Assembly: GCA_021324395.1 (NCBI GenBank)
Contig: JAJPJG010000030.1
Coordinates: forward strand, 70,900-134,899
Length of the DNA: 64,000 nt
Direction: 5' to 3'
Source: Spartobacteria bacterium
GTDB taxonomy: Bacteria; Verrucomicrobiota; Verrucomicrobiia; Chthoniobacterales; Chthoniobacteraceae
The notes under the pieces are model-generated. The model was not told the origin of the DNA. It ran no database searches and saw only the letters and a program-made list of their open reading frames with translations. Positions 16,228 through 26,019 of the stretch are shown here, piece after piece. The position numbers were made by a program, and so were the translations under genes. Every line of letters begins with the position of its first letter. Position 1 is the first letter of the stretch.

Positions 16228-18474
16228 ATGGAAGTTCTCGATACCCCCCAAACAATTGATCGCGGTCACATCGACGCGCTGCTCGGCGCGCATCACGGCG
16301 ATCCGTTTTCCGTTCTCGGCATGCACCAGGCCGGCGACCGGCTCGCGGTGCGCGTGTTTCGTCCTGACGCGCGCGACGTGTCGGTGCGGCGAGTAAAGGA
16401 CGGACAGGAATTCGCCGCGAAACGCCTGCACGAGCATGGATTTTTCGAGGCGATTTTTCCGGAAAATACGGAGCGGTTTGACTACGAACTGCAATTCACC
16501 GCGCACACCGGCCACAAATGGACGGATCGCGATCCGTATTCGTTTGGCCAGATCCTCGGGCCGGTGGATATGCACCTTTTCGCAGAGGGAAATCACTACG
16601 ACATCTATGACAAACTTGGCGCTCATTTGATCGAACTCAACGGCGTCAAAGGCTGCACGTTTGCCGTCTGGGCGCCGAATGCGCAGCGTGTGAGTGTCAT
16701 CGGTGATTTCAATGGATGGGATGGCCGCATTCATCCGATGCGCAAGCTGCTCGGCAGCGGCATTTGGGAAATTTTCCTGCCGGGTGTCGGCGAAGGCGCG
16801 CACTATAAATTCGAGATGAAAGGCGCGCACGGGCAGCATCTCGTGAAGAGCGATCCATTCGCGTTTTACTCGCAGCACGGCCGGCAGACGGCTTCGATGG
16901 TTTTTAACATCAAGCGATACAAGTGGAGCGACGAGGAGTGGATGCAAAAACGGCGCGAAATGGAATGGCACCACCGTCCCGTCAGCATCTACGAAGTGCA
17001 TCTCGGTTCGTGGGCGCGGCATTACGAGGAGGGCAACCGCTACTTGAGCTACCTCGAGTTTGCAGACGCGTTGCTAAACTACGTTGTGGATATGGGCTAC
17101 ACGCACATCGAGCTGATGCCGGTCGCGGAGCATCCGTTTGACGGTTCGTGGGGCTATCAAGTCACCGGCTACTACGCGCCGACTTCGCGCTTTGGCAATC
17201 CGGATGAGTTCCGGCAATTCGTCGATCGCGCGCACCAGCGCGGCATCGGCATCATCGTGGATTGGGTGCCCGGTCATTTTCCGAAAGACGCGCACGGCCT
17301 AGCGGAATTCGATGGCACCGATTTGTTCGAGCACGAGGACCCGCGCAAGGGCGAGCACATGGATTGGGGCACGCTGATTTTTAACTACGGTCGAAACGAA
17401 GTGCGCAATTTTCTCATCGCGAACGCTCTCTTCTGGCTCGACGAGTATCACATCGATGGACTGCGCGTGGATGCCGTGGCGTCGATGCTTTATCTCGATT
17501 ATTCGCGCAAGGCGGGCGAGTGGATTCCGAACGTCTATGGCGGACGCGAAAATCTCGAGGCAATCTACTTTTTAAAGCGGTTTAACGAAGTGTGCTATGA
17601 GCGGTTTCCCGGCATCATGACGATCGCCGAGGAATCGACCGCGTGGCCCGGCGTTTCGCGCCCGACGTATCTCGGCGGCCTTGGCTTCGGCTTCAAGTGG
17701 AATATGGGCTGGATGCATGACTTCCTCGAATACATGAGCAAGGATCCGGCGTATCGGAAATACCATCAGGGCGACGTGACCTTCTCGCTCATCTACGCGT
17801 TTCACGAGCATTTCATGCTCGTCCTTTCGCACGACGAAGTTGTGCACGGTAAAGGCTCGCTGCTTTGCAAAATGCCCGGCGATTGGTGGCAGAAGTTTGC
17901 GAATCTGCGGATGTTTTACGCGTGGATGTATGCGCATCCAGGCAAGAAACTGCTCTTCATGGGCGGCGAGTTCGGCCAATCGGCGGAGTGGAGCCACGAG
18001 CGCTCGCTCGATTGGTGGCTGCTTGATTATCCCGAGCACGACGGTCTGCGCCGGCTTACCATGCATCTAAACTGGCTTTATAAAAATGAACCGGCGCTGT
18101 GGGAACTCGACGATACTTACGAAGGATTCGAGTGGATCGATTTCCACGATTCCGACAACAGCGTCGTCGCATTCATGCGCAAGGCGCGCAGCGGACCGCC
18201 GCTGGTTTTCATCGTCAATGCCACACCCGTCGTGCGCGAAGGCTATCGCGTCGGCGTGCCGGGCGAGGGTTTCTATCAGGAAGTCCTCAACACCGACGCG
18301 GAAACCTATGGCGGCAGCAACGCCGGCAACTACGGCGGCATGCACGCGGAGCCGATTTCGTGGCAGGGCCAGTCGCACTCGATCATGTTGCGCCTGCCGC
18401 CGCTGGCGACGATCGGTTTTAAAAAGATCGCGTATCAGCAAAACACGACGGAAGAAACGAGCACACAACTTTAG
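16228..18474 (+). CDS. glgB: 1,4-alpha-glucan branching enzyme
   Basis: 748 residues, the two-module long form: an N-terminal CBM48-like pair ([13 protein letters not shown], then [20 protein letters not shown]), then the GH13 barrel. Catalytic regions: [18 protein letters not shown] (nucleophile Asp), [13 protein letters not shown] (acid/base Glu) and [14 protein letters not shown] (third Asp). It forms alpha-1,6 branches in glycogen in the cytoplasm. The start ATG 16228 lies six bases after the glycosyltransferase stop. No other glg gene lies beside it. Confidence 0.97.
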   Translation: MEVLDTPQTIDRGHIDALLGAHHGDPFSVLGMHQAGDRLAVRVFRPDARDVSVRRVKDGQEFAAKRLHEHGFFEAIFPENTERFDYELQFTAHTGHKWTDRDPYSFGQILGPVDMHLFAEGNHYDIYDKLGAHLIELNGVKGCTFAVWAPNAQRVSVIGDFNGWDGRIHPMRKLLGSGIWEIFLPGVGEGAHYKFEMKGAHGQHLVKSDPFAFYSQHGRQTASMVFNIKRYKWSDEEWMQKRREMEWHHRPVSIYEVHLGSWARHYEEGNRYLSYLEFADALLNYVVDMGYTHIELMPVAEHPFDGSWGYQVTGYYAPTSRFGNPDEFRQFVDRAHQRGIGIIVDWVPGHFPKDAHGLAEFDGTDLFEHEDPRKGEHMDWGTLIFNYGRNEVRNFLIANALFWLDEYHIDGLRVDAVASMLYLDYSRKAGEWIPNVYGGRENLEAIYFLKRFNEVCYERFPGIMTIAEESTAWPGVSRPTYLGGLGFGFKWNMGWMHDFLEYMSKDPAYRKYHQGDVTFSLIYAFHEHFMLVLSHDEVVHGKGSLLCKMPGDWWQKFANLRMFYAWMYAHPGKKLLFMGGEFGQSAEWSHERSLDWWLLDYPEHDGLRRLTMHLNWLYKNEPALWELDDTYEGFEWIDFHDSDNSVVAFMRKARSGPPLVFIVNATPVVREGYRVGVPGEGFYQEVLNTDAETYGGSNAGNYGGMHAEPISWQGQSHSIMLRLPPLATIGFKKIAYQQNTTEETSTQL

Positions 18475-18537
18475 AAAAGCGTTTGCCTTCGCAAACGAGG
18501 TATGGCTTATTCACATCGTCACTCACATCTCTCCACA

Positions 18538-19245
18538 ATGAAAACCCTCAGAACATACAGAGCGTTTACGCTCATCGAACTCCTCGTCGTCATCTCCATC
18601 ATCTCGATCCTCGCGGGCATCGCGCTGCCGGTGTTCAGCTCCGTGCAAGTAAAGGGCGCACAAACCAAGGCGCTCTCCAACGCAAAGCAAATCGGTCTCG
18701 CGTGCAAGCTCTACGCGACGGACAACAACGGTCTGTTCCCGAGCAAGACATTGTCAAGTGGCAAACCTACGACCACGGATGTTGCGGATTCGAATTCCGC
18801 ATTCGCGCAATTGTTCCCCGACTATCTCCAGTCGGAACAAATCTTCTACCAGGCGAAATCGGCCTTCACTCCTGCTCCGCCGGATGACAAGATTGACAAT
18901 CCGTCGGTCGATTCGCCGGTCGACACTTTGAAAGCGGGCGAAAATCACTGGGCATATGTTGTCAATCTCAGCGATACTTCAAATGCCGCGCTCCCGCTTA
19001 TCGCCGACGGCTTCTCTGATCCAAGCGGCCACACCTACACCACCGACGAAACCGCCAGGGGCGGCGTCTGGAAAGGAAAAAACGCAATTGTGATTCGTGC
19101 CGACATCAGTGGCAGCGTGATGAAAGCAAAAGTCAACGGCACCACATCGACCGTTAGCGGCAATCCGAACGGCGGCGATTTGTTTGACAATAGCGGCATC
19201 ACTAATTGGCTCGGTTCCGCGAACAAAGTCGTCAATCCCAAGTAA
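18538..19245 (+). CDS. Type II secretion/type IV pilus-like pseudopilin
   Basis: 235 residues from ATG 18538. The leader MKTLRTYRA is followed by FTLIELLVVISIISILAGIA, a class III prepilin signal with Ala in place of Gly at the cleavage site, and Glu5 present. Then comes the family's NAKQIGLACKLYATDNNGLFP segment, common in verrucomicrobial and planctomycetal pseudopilins (G-type). It would be cleaved by prepilin peptidase and assembled into a pseudopilus. No secretion genes adjoin; pilT is 20 kb away. A strong terminator follows. Confidence 0.85.
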   Translation: MKTLRTYRAFTLIELLVVISIISILAGIALPVFSSVQVKGAQTKALSNAKQIGLACKLYATDNNGLFPSKTLSSGKPTTTDVADSNSAFAQLFPDYLQSEQIFYQAKSAFTPAPPDDKIDNPSVDSPVDTLKAGENHWAYVVNLSDTSNAALPLIADGFSDPSGHTYTTDETARGGVWKGKNAIVIRADISGSVMKAKVNGTTSTVSGNPNGGDLFDNSGITNWLGSANKVVNPK

Positions 19246-19262
19246 CACAGTTCTTTCCCCTG

Positions 19263-19303
19263 AAAACGCAGATTCCGGTTCGCTGGAATCTGCGTTTTCT
19301 TTT
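19263..19303 (+). terminator. Rho-independent terminator after the pseudopilin gene
   Basis: AAAACGCAGATTCC (19263-19276) pairs perfectly with its complement at 19285-19298 around an eight-base loop and is followed by C and five Ts. It ends the pseudopilin transcript and lies just before the stop of xseA on the other strand, so it may act for both. Confidence 0.85.
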
Positions 19304-19310
19304 TGTTAAA

Positions 19311-20675
19311 TCACTTTGCCGTGGATGAAACGGAGCCGTCGCGCAACTTCGTAATCAATTTCATGCGCGGCTTCACTTGCGCAATGGAGCGCACAATGTG
19401 GCCGCTCGCATCAGTCGTGATGCTGTAGCCGCGATTAAGTGTTCCTTCCGGGGAAAGCACGCGGAGCACGCTTGCCGCGCGCTCAATGCGGTGGCGATGT
19501 TGCTGGATCCGGCGCAGTGCACATTGCGCCAGTCGATTTGTTGATTCGGCAAGCTGCTGCCGCTTTATCCGCACAAGCTGATCCGGACGATGCTGTCGCA
19601 GCGTTGCCAATGTGGCGTTCACATGCTGGCGATGCGTGCCGAGGGCATCGCGCACGAACCGGTGCAGAAATTCCTCCGCAGAATCGATGCGTTGCGATGA
19701 TTCGGCGAGCAACTTGCGCGGCTCGCGAAAGAGCGGTGAGCGTGCAAGCGCGGCGAGATCGGATTTCCATTTCGCGAGACAGTTCGTGAGTTCACGCTGA
19801 ATGCGCATCGAAAACTGCGCGAAGCGCCGCTGCAAATCCGCGGCTTCCGGCACGATCAACTCCGCAGCCGCGCTCGGCGTCGGCGCGCGCAGGTCGGCGA
19901 CGAAATCGGAGATCGTAAAATCGATCTCGTGGCCTACCGCAGAGACAACCGGAATACGCGATGCAAAAATCGCCCGCGCCAAAATCTCCTCGTTGAATTC
20001 CCACAAATCTTCCGCGCTTCCTCCGCCGCGACAAACGACGATCACATCCATCGGCGGCAGTTGCGCGCTCTCGTTAAATTCACGCACGGCGACCGCCATC
20101 TCAGCCGCCGCGCCCGCGCCTTGCACGCGCACGGGATTGATCACGATCCGCACCCACGGCGCGCGGCGTGCAAGAATGTTTAACATATCGCGAATCGCCG
20201 CTCCCGCTGGCGACGTCACGATGCCGATCGTGCGCGGAAATTTCGGCAGCGCTTTTTTCCGCTCGGACGCGAAAAGCCCCTCCGCATCGAGTTTCCGCTT
20301 GAGCGCCTCGAATTTCGCCTGCAACAGCCCGACGCCCGCGGCCTGCACGAGATTCACGACGAGCTGATATTGCCCGCGCGCTTCGTAAACCGTGAGATCG
20401 CCCCGCGCCTGCACGAGCATCCCGTCCGAGAGCGCGGGTTGCCGCAGGGAGTTTTTGTAAAAGAGCACGCAGGACAACAGAGCCCGCTCATCCTTTAGTC
20501 CAAAATACTGGTGCCCCGACGACTGCTTGCGATGGTTGCAGATTTCGCCCTGCACCCACACCTCGCCGATCGCATTCTCGAGGCAAACACGCACGCTGCG
20601 CGTGAGCTCGCTGACGCTGAAAATACGCGGACCTTTTTGCGGCGGCGGCTCGGCTGAAAACAAATCGGGCTGCAT
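19311..20675 (-). CDS. xseA: Exodeoxyribonuclease VII large subunit
   Basis: 454 residues, the usual XseA length. N-terminal OB-fold (IFSVSELTRSVRVCLENAIG then VWVQGEICNHRKQSSGHQYF), then the catalytic block with FPRTIGIVTSPAGAAIRDML, VIVVCRGGGSAEDLWEFNEE and PVVSAVGHEIDFTISDFVAD, then a coiled-coil tail and the GYSITT C-terminal motif. With XseB it degrades single-stranded DNA in both directions. No xseB is adjacent. Start ATG at 20675 lies three bases after the glcF stop, so glcF and xseA are co-transcribed. Confidence 0.96.
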   Translation of the reverse strand: MQPDLFSAEPPPQKGPRIFSVSELTRSVRVCLENAIGEVWVQGEICNHRKQSSGHQYFGLKDERALLSCVLFYKNSLRQPALSDGMLVQARGDLTVYEARGQYQLVVNLVQAAGVGLLQAKFEALKRKLDAEGLFASERKKALPKFPRTIGIVTSPAGAAIRDMLNILARRAPWVRIVINPVRVQGAGAAAEMAVAVREFNESAQLPPMDVIVVCRGGGSAEDLWEFNEEILARAIFASRIPVVSAVGHEIDFTISDFVADLRAPTPSAAAELIVPEAADLQRRFAQFSMRIQRELTNCLAKWKSDLAALARSPLFREPRKLLAESSQRIDSAEEFLHRFVRDALGTHRQHVNATLATLRQHRPDQLVRIKRQQLAESTNRLAQCALRRIQQHRHRIERAASVLRVLSPEGTLNRGYSITTDASGHIVRSIAQVKPRMKLITKLRDGSVSSTAK

Positions 20676-20678
20676 GCG

Positions 20679-21989
20679 CTAACTCTCCGCGCGATACGCT
20701 TCGGCCAAAAGCGAAATCGGGTGCGCGATGCGTAAATCGCGTCGCGTCTCGCGCAAGCCGGCTTGCAATTGAATCGTGCAGCCGGGATTCGCCGACGCGA
20801 TGATTTGCGCGCCGGTTTTGTCGATCTGCGCGAGCTTGCGGAGCAACAGTTCGCGCGACATTTCCGGTTGCGTGATGTTGTAAATGCCCGCGCTGCCGCA
20901 GCACCACGTCGATTCCGGCAGCTCGATCAGCTCCAGTCCGCGAATCGCCCGCAACACTTCGCGCGGCTGACGTGTGATTTTCTGTCCGTGGCACAAGTGA
21001 CAAGCTTCGTGATACGTCACGCGCTGCGAATTTTTGGGCTTCGCTATCCGCACTCCGCAAGCGATCAGCCATTCGTGGATGTCCTTGAGCTTCGCCGTCC
21101 ACATCGCAGCTCGCTGTGCATAACGCGAATCGCCCCCGAGCAAATGCGCGTAATTTTTCAAATGCGATCCGCAGCCGGCGGCGTTGCTGATGATCGCATC
21201 GAGCGATTCGAGCGAACCGGCGGCGCATTCCATCGCGTCGATATTCCGCCGCGCCATCTCACGCGAAAGTTCCAGGTCGCCATTGTGCGCGTGCAGCGAA
21301 CCGCAGCATGGCTGCGCACGCGACGTCACCACTTCGCATCCATTCGCGAGTAGCACGTCGACGGTATCGCGGTTCACATCCGATAACGTCAGGTCCTGCA
21401 CGCAGCCCGTCAGCATTCCGACGCGGAATTTCTTCTGCGGCGGCGCCTCGATTTTCGCAATCAACGCATCGGAAAAGTGCCGCTTGATTCGCGGCGTCAG
21501 CGGCTCCAGCTCGCGCAGACTTTTCGGCAAAAGCTTCACGAGGCGCAGCGCACGCACGAGATTCTCAAGTCCACTGACCTGATAGAGATAAAGCAGCCGC
21601 CCGACTGCGCGCAGCAATCGCGGCCGCGTAAAAATCCAGCGCAACGTCAGCACCCGCACCGCATTGCGCTTCGGGTTACGCAGCACGCCTGCATGCTCGA
21701 TGTCCGCGCGCGCACTTTCAAACATCTCCGAGTAATTCACCCCCGCCGGGCACGCCGTCTCGCACGCGAGACAGCCGAGGCAAAAATAGAGCTCCTCGCC
21801 GAACTCGCGCGTCACATCGAGCCGCCCGTCCGCAATGCTCCGCATCAGCGCGATGCGCCCGCGCGGGCTGTTCCGCTCCAGCTTCGTCGCGTCGTAGGTC
21901 GGGCACGTCGGCAGACACATCCCGCAGTGGATGCACTGCTGGAGCACCGAGTAATCGAGATTTTTTAAATAAACCGAGCGATTCGCCAC
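20679..21989 (-). CDS. glcF: Glycolate oxidase iron-sulfur subunit (GlcF-like)
   Basis: 436 residues from GTG 21989 (no ATG upstream in frame). Two ferredoxin-type [4Fe-4S] motifs (CIHCGMCLPTCP and CLGCLACETACP) are followed by two CCG domains: PCCGSLHAHN and WCCGSAGIYN, with the associated CHLCHG. This is the layout of the GlcF/heterodisulfide reductase D family. GlcF accepts electrons from the GlcD flavoprotein during glycolate oxidation to glyoxylate. Its partner-like glcD lies at 36.8 kb on the opposite strand. Lactate or other 2-hydroxyacid dehydrogenases use similar subunits, so the substrate is inferred. Confidence 0.88.
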   Translation of the reverse strand: MANRSVYLKNLDYSVLQQCIHCGMCLPTCPTYDATKLERNSPRGRIALMRSIADGRLDVTREFGEELYFCLGCLACETACPAGVNYSEMFESARADIEHAGVLRNPKRNAVRVLTLRWIFTRPRLLRAVGRLLYLYQVSGLENLVRALRLVKLLPKSLRELEPLTPRIKRHFSDALIAKIEAPPQKKFRVGMLTGCVQDLTLSDVNRDTVDVLLANGCEVVTSRAQPCCGSLHAHNGDLELSREMARRNIDAMECAAGSLESLDAIISNAAGCGSHLKNYAHLLGGDSRYAQRAAMWTAKLKDIHEWLIACGVRIAKPKNSQRVTYHEACHLCHGQKITRQPREVLRAIRGLELIELPESTWCCGSAGIYNITQPEMSRELLLRKLAQIDKTGAQIIASANPGCTIQLQAGLRETRRDLRIAHPISLLAEAYRAES

Positions 21990-22032
21990 GATTGCATCAA
22001 CATCCGCGAGCCGCGCGCGAATGGCAATCCGC

Positions 22033-22335
22033 TCAATACCAATAATGATGACGCCAGCTGTGGTAGCCGCCGTGCTCGAACTCGCGACGCGCGTCCGCGC
22101 GCTCTGCCGCCGTCAGCTCCGACGGCGCCTTGCCGAGGTCGTGCGCGTAATCGCGGAGGAAATCCTGGAAATCGCGCTCGTCCAGTTCGCGGTCGCGATG
22201 CGCCATCTCCCGGTCGCGCTCCGCATCTTCGCGCGCCCAGCGTTCTTCACGCGCCTTCCGCTGCTCGGGTGTGGAGCAGGCGGCGAGCTGAATGGCGAGA
22301 ATGGCAAGGAGGGAAAGGGCGCAGGCTTTTTTCAT
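22033..22335 (-). CDS. Small charged lipoprotein, unknown
   Basis: 100 residues from ATG 22335. A lipoprotein signal (MKKACALSLLAILAIQLAAC) ends in a lipobox with Cys20. The mature part is a highly charged helix (EERWAREDAERDREMAHRD) and ends in a His/Tyr/Trp-rich tail (HGGYHSWRHHYWY). It would be anchored in the inner or outer membrane. It lies between glcF and a phosphodiesterase gene, all on the minus strand. Function not recognised. Confidence 0.7.
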   Translation of the reverse strand: MKKACALSLLAILAIQLAACSTPEQRKAREERWAREDAERDREMAHRDRELDERDFQDFLRDYAHDLGKAPSELTAAERADARREFEHGGYHSWRHHYWY

Positions 22336-22468
22336 AAGAACGCCACGATGCAAAACGGGCTGCGCGGCTTCAATCGGAAAATGCGGGTGGGAGTCCATTC
22401 CTTTTCCGTAAAATGGGCTTCCACGGCGGCAGAAGAGCATTTTGGAGTTGGCAAGCATTGACGACATT

Positions 22469-23857
22469 CTAAATGGGGAACAGCGTCCGTCCCTGCATTC
22501 CATCCGGCACCGGCTGCAGCATGAGCGCCAGCACCGTCGGCGCGATGTCGAGGATGTCGATGTCCATCGGTTCGGTGCGCACGGTTTGGCCGGGGACGAT
22601 CCAGTTGAAAAAGCCGAATTGCGCGTGGTTCGCTTCATCGGGACCGGTGTCATTTTCCAGCGTGTGCAGGGTGTCGTGGCCGAGCGTGCCGACGGCGCGC
22701 CAGTGGAGGTCGCCGAAGATGACGATGAGATCGGGCGGGATGCCTTCGACGCGGCGATAGATTTCTTGTGGTTTAAGGACGGAATTTTGCAGCGGTTGGC
22801 CGCAGTCGTCGGGAATTAGCGCGAGCTTCGCACCGAGTTCATCCCGGACATTTTCGTAATCACTCTGCTCGACGATGCCTTCGGGTTCGCGGCCTTTGAC
22901 GTTCAAGCAGACTCGCGCGTAGTAGCCGCCTTCGCCCCACGCCCGCGTGCGCGACCAGTCCACGTCGCATTTCGCGAGCGGAGTGCCGCGCGGCGGATTG
23001 CTTTTTAAAACGAGCCAGCCTTCGCGCACGAGCCAGTCGTTGATGCAAATGCCGCCATCGAGCCGCTTCGCGCCGTGGTCGGAGATGAGCAGCACGTTTG
23101 TTTCGTGCAAATCGACGTGCGCGAGCAGCCGCGCGATTTCCGCATCGAGCAGCATGTAGTAGTCGTGAATCGCAGAGGCGAGGGGATGGCCGGGCTCAAA
23201 TTTGCGATGCGCAGCATCCATGTAATGCCAGAAACCGTGGTGAACGCGGTCGCTGCCCATCTCGACCATCATGAAAAAATCGGGCTGATATTTTTGCAGC
23301 AGACTGTGCGCGACGATAAACCGCCGGCGCGTCATTTCGTGAATGTCCGCCAGGATGCGCGCTTTATCGGTGCTGCGGAAATCGGCGACATCGAAAATGT
23401 AGTCCTCGCCACCGAGCCAGCCGGCGATTTCGTTTTTTAGCGACGGCGGATACGCCCAATTGCTTTGCATACCCGGCGTCAAAAAGCAGCTTACCATTTG
23501 GCCGTTGACCGGCCGCACGATCGGAAACGTGCCAGGGACTCCGAGGACGGCGCACGTTTTGCCATGAGCGGAGAGGATGTCCCAAAGGCGGTCGGCTTTC
23601 ACCCAATCGCTCGTCGCGAAGGCGAGCCCTTTGTAGGAAAAATCGGTGCGGTTGCGAAACCCGTAGATGCCGAGCGCGCCGGGATCGCGGCTGCTTGTCA
23701 TGCACGACCACGCGGGCACCGTGATCGGCGGGATGCAGCTTTTCATCCGGCCCCACGCGCCCATGCTGCGCAGCTTCGCGAAAGTCGGGAGGTCTCCCGG
23801 CCAGCGATCGACGAGCGTCGGTTCGAGGCAGTCGAGGCCGATGATGACTGTTTTCAC
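22469..23857 (-). CDS. Alkaline phosphatase superfamily phosphodiesterase/nucleotide pyrophosphatase
   Basis: 462 residues. Metal-site segments of the superfamily are visible: VIIGLDCLEPTLVDRW at the N-terminus, SCIPPITVPAWSCMTSSRDP (nucleophile Thr/Ser region), VEMGSDRVHHGFW, LLISDHGAKRLDGG and the closing DDTGPDEANHAQFGFF-like segment. This is the nucleotide pyrophosphatase/phosphodiesterase (NPP-like) architecture often found in Verrucomicrobiota. It hydrolyses a phosphodiester or phosphoester in a metal-dependent way. No signal peptide is seen, so it may act in the cytoplasm. It is divergent from the ABC permease. Substrate unknown. Confidence 0.82.
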   Translation of the reverse strand: MKTVIIGLDCLEPTLVDRWPGDLPTFAKLRSMGAWGRMKSCIPPITVPAWSCMTSSRDPGALGIYGFRNRTDFSYKGLAFATSDWVKADRLWDILSAHGKTCAVLGVPGTFPIVRPVNGQMVSCFLTPGMQSNWAYPPSLKNEIAGWLGGEDYIFDVADFRSTDKARILADIHEMTRRRFIVAHSLLQKYQPDFFMMVEMGSDRVHHGFWHYMDAAHRKFEPGHPLASAIHDYYMLLDAEIARLLAHVDLHETNVLLISDHGAKRLDGGICINDWLVREGWLVLKSNPPRGTPLAKCDVDWSRTRAWGEGGYYARVCLNVKGREPEGIVEQSDYENVRDELGAKLALIPDDCGQPLQNSVLKPQEIYRRVEGIPPDLIVIFGDLHWRAVGTLGHDTLHTLENDTGPDEANHAQFGFFNWIVPGQTVRTEPMDIDILDIAPTVLALMLQPVPDGMQGRTLFPI

Positions 23858-23942
23858 TGATGCTGAGCTACACGTTGCGCCGGACGCGGTCGAGGCGGGA
23901 GAACGGCTCGCGTTTTTGCGTCGCGTTTGTTATCAGCGCGCC

Positions 23943-25637
23943 ATGTCGCGGCGCTTTTCTCTGCTCGTCTGGATCATCGCGCTCTTGTTCTTCGGCTGTT
24001 TTCTCGTGTGGCCCATCGTGCAATCGCTGCGCGGCGCGTTTCTCGATCCGAATGGTGCGCTGACGTTCTCCTATTTCGCGGAAATTTTCCGCAATCGCAT
24101 TTACGTCGAGGGACTGCGAAACGCGCTGCTGCTGGCACTCGCGAGCACGGCGGCGACCTTCGCGATCGCGATGCCGCTGGCGTGGCTGGCCGACCGGTTC
24201 GATTTTCCGGGAAAGAAAATTTTCGCGACCCTGCTGCTCGTGCCGATGATTCTGCCGCCGTTCGTCGGCGCGATCGGCGTGCGGCGGATGCTCGGGCAGA
24301 TGGGCGCTTTCAATGCGCTGCTGCACCACCTCGGATTGCTCGCGCCCGACGCGACGATCGACTGGCTTGGGCGCGGTCGATTTTGGGGCTGCGTGATTTT
24401 AAACGCGCTGCATCTCTATCCGGTGCTGTATTTGAACCTCGTCGCGGCGCTCGCGAACATCGATCCGGCGATGGAGGAAGCGGCGGAGAATCTCGGCTGC
24501 ACCGGTTTTCGCAAATTCCGCAAAATCACGCTGCCGCTGATCATGCCCGGCATTTTTGCAGGTGGAACGATCGTGTTCATCTGGGCGTTTACCGAACTCG
24601 GCGTGCCGCTGATGTTCGATTATCTGCGCGTCACGCCGGTGCAGATTTTTTATGGGATCAAGGAAATTGGCGGCAACCCGCTTCCTTACGCGTTGGTCGT
24701 CGTGACGCTCGCGGCAACGGCGCTGCTTTATCTGGCGAGCAAGCTGATCTTCGGCCGCACGTCGCACGCGATGTTGACAAAAGCAAGCACCGCCAGCGTC
24801 TCGCGACCGGCGCGCGGATGGCGCGCGATCCTGTGTTTAAGCGCCTTTGCGGGCATTTCGCTGCTGGCGTTGCTGCCGCACATCGGCGTGGTGCTGACGT
24901 CGTTTGCGAGCGATTGGTATGGCACGTTGCTCCCGGAAGGCTGGACGCTTTCGCACTATCAAACTGCGCTCGGCCACGAGCTAACCGTGCCGTCGATCAT
25001 CAACAGCCTGAAATACGCGAGCATTTCGACCATCATCGACGTGCTGCTCGGCATCGCGATTGCGTTCGTGCTCGTGCGCACACGCGTCGCCGGTCGCGCG
25101 CTGCTCGATGCGCTCGCGATGTTGCCGCTCGCAGTGCCGGGACTCGTGCTCGCGTTCGGCTACGTGGCGATGACGCAGGAGGGAAAGGCGTTTGCTTTTT
25201 TAAATCCGACCCGCGACGCGACGGCGCTGCTCATCATTGCGTATTCCGTGCGGCGCCTGCCTTACACCGTGCGCTCGGCGGCGGCGGGCTTGCAGCAAAC
25301 GAGCGTGACGCTTGAGGAAACGGCGCAGAATCTCGGTGCGTCACCGTTGCGTGCGCTGCGAAAAATCACGCTGCCGCTGATCGCCGCGAACTTGATTGCG
25401 GGCGGGTTGCTCGCATTTTCATTTGCGATGCTTGAAGTCTCCGACTCGCTGATCCTCGCGCAAAAGTCCGTCGATTTTCCGATCACCAAGGCGATTTACG
25501 AATTATTCCAGCTCCTCGGCGAAGGCCGCTACGTCGCGTCGGCGCTCGGCGTCTGGGCGATGGTCTTTCTTGCGCTGACGATTCTCGCCGCAAGCCGCGT
25601 AATGGGAAAAAAGCTCGGCGCGCTTTTCCGGATGTAG
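23943..25637 (+). CDS. Fused two-domain ABC transporter permease (FbpB/ThiP-like)
   Basis: 564 residues with about twelve helices: two tandem BPD_transp_1 modules. Each half has the cytoplasmic coupling (EAA) loop: EEAAENLGCTGFRKFRKITLPLI and, in the second half, the closely matching segment that begins EETAQNLGA and ends RALRKITLPLI. This fused form is typical of iron(III), thiamine, phosphonate or spermidine-type importers. The ATG at 23943 is chosen because it precedes a positively charged start and the first helix; the frame is open upstream but would overlap the divergent phosphodiesterase. No ATPase or binding-protein gene is adjacent, so partners must be elsewhere. Substrate cannot be read. 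Confidence 0.87.
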   Translation: MSRRFSLLVWIIALLFFGCFLVWPIVQSLRGAFLDPNGALTFSYFAEIFRNRIYVEGLRNALLLALASTAATFAIAMPLAWLADRFDFPGKKIFATLLLVPMILPPFVGAIGVRRMLGQMGAFNALLHHLGLLAPDATIDWLGRGRFWGCVILNALHLYPVLYLNLVAALANIDPAMEEAAENLGCTGFRKFRKITLPLIMPGIFAGGTIVFIWAFTELGVPLMFDYLRVTPVQIFYGIKEIGGNPLPYALVVVTLAATALLYLASKLIFGRTSHAMLTKASTASVSRPARGWRAILCLSAFAGISLLALLPHIGVVLTSFASDWYGTLLPEGWTLSHYQTALGHELTVPSIINSLKYASISTIIDVLLGIAIAFVLVRTRVAGRALLDALAMLPLAVPGLVLAFGYVAMTQEGKAFAFLNPTRDATALLIIAYSVRRLPYTVRSAAAGLQQTSVTLEETAQNLGASPLRALRKITLPLIAANLIAGGLLAFSFAMLEVSDSLILAQKSVDFPITKAIYELFQLLGEGRYVASALGVWAMVFLALTILAASRVMGKKLGALFRM

Positions 25638-25653
25638 GTGTAGTTTCGGAAAA

Positions 25654-25854
25654 ATGCGCATCCTTCCCGGCGTCAATCCCCGCGTAAAGATCGTCGTGCT
25701 TCTCGCCGCGCTCGTGATTTTTCTCGGTGTAACGTGGATCGGGTTGCGCCAGTTGCTCCGCGAAGCCGCGCCGGCCGTGCGTGCGCTGGTGGTTCCGCCG
25801 AGGCATCCGCAGGCCAATCACCCGCATAGCAACAAGAGCAACCACCACAAATAG
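25654..25854 (+). CDS. Small single-helix protein, unknown
   Basis: 66 residues. After a short basic start there is one hydrophobic helix (VVLLAALVIFLGVTWIGL), then a basic, Pro/His/Asn-rich tail (HPQANHPHSNKSNHHK). It begins 16 bases after the permease stop and may be co-transcribed with it. No domain is recognised. A His-rich tail might bind metal, but that is only a guess. Confidence 0.5.
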   Translation: MRILPGVNPRVKIVVLLAALVIFLGVTWIGLRQLLREAAPAVRALVVPPRHPQANHPHSNKSNHHK

Positions 25855-26019
25855 CGTCCCGCATTTTTCCGGAAAAAAGCGTGGACAAGATGGTCGGTTT
25901 CCGCTTTGTTCTCCCCTCCCAAGCGCGAATTAATAATACGCCGTTGGTCCTTGGGCTGGCGATTTCATGATCGCAGCCGCACGCGTCAAGGGAAACCCGG
26001 CGAAAGAGAAATTAAGAAT

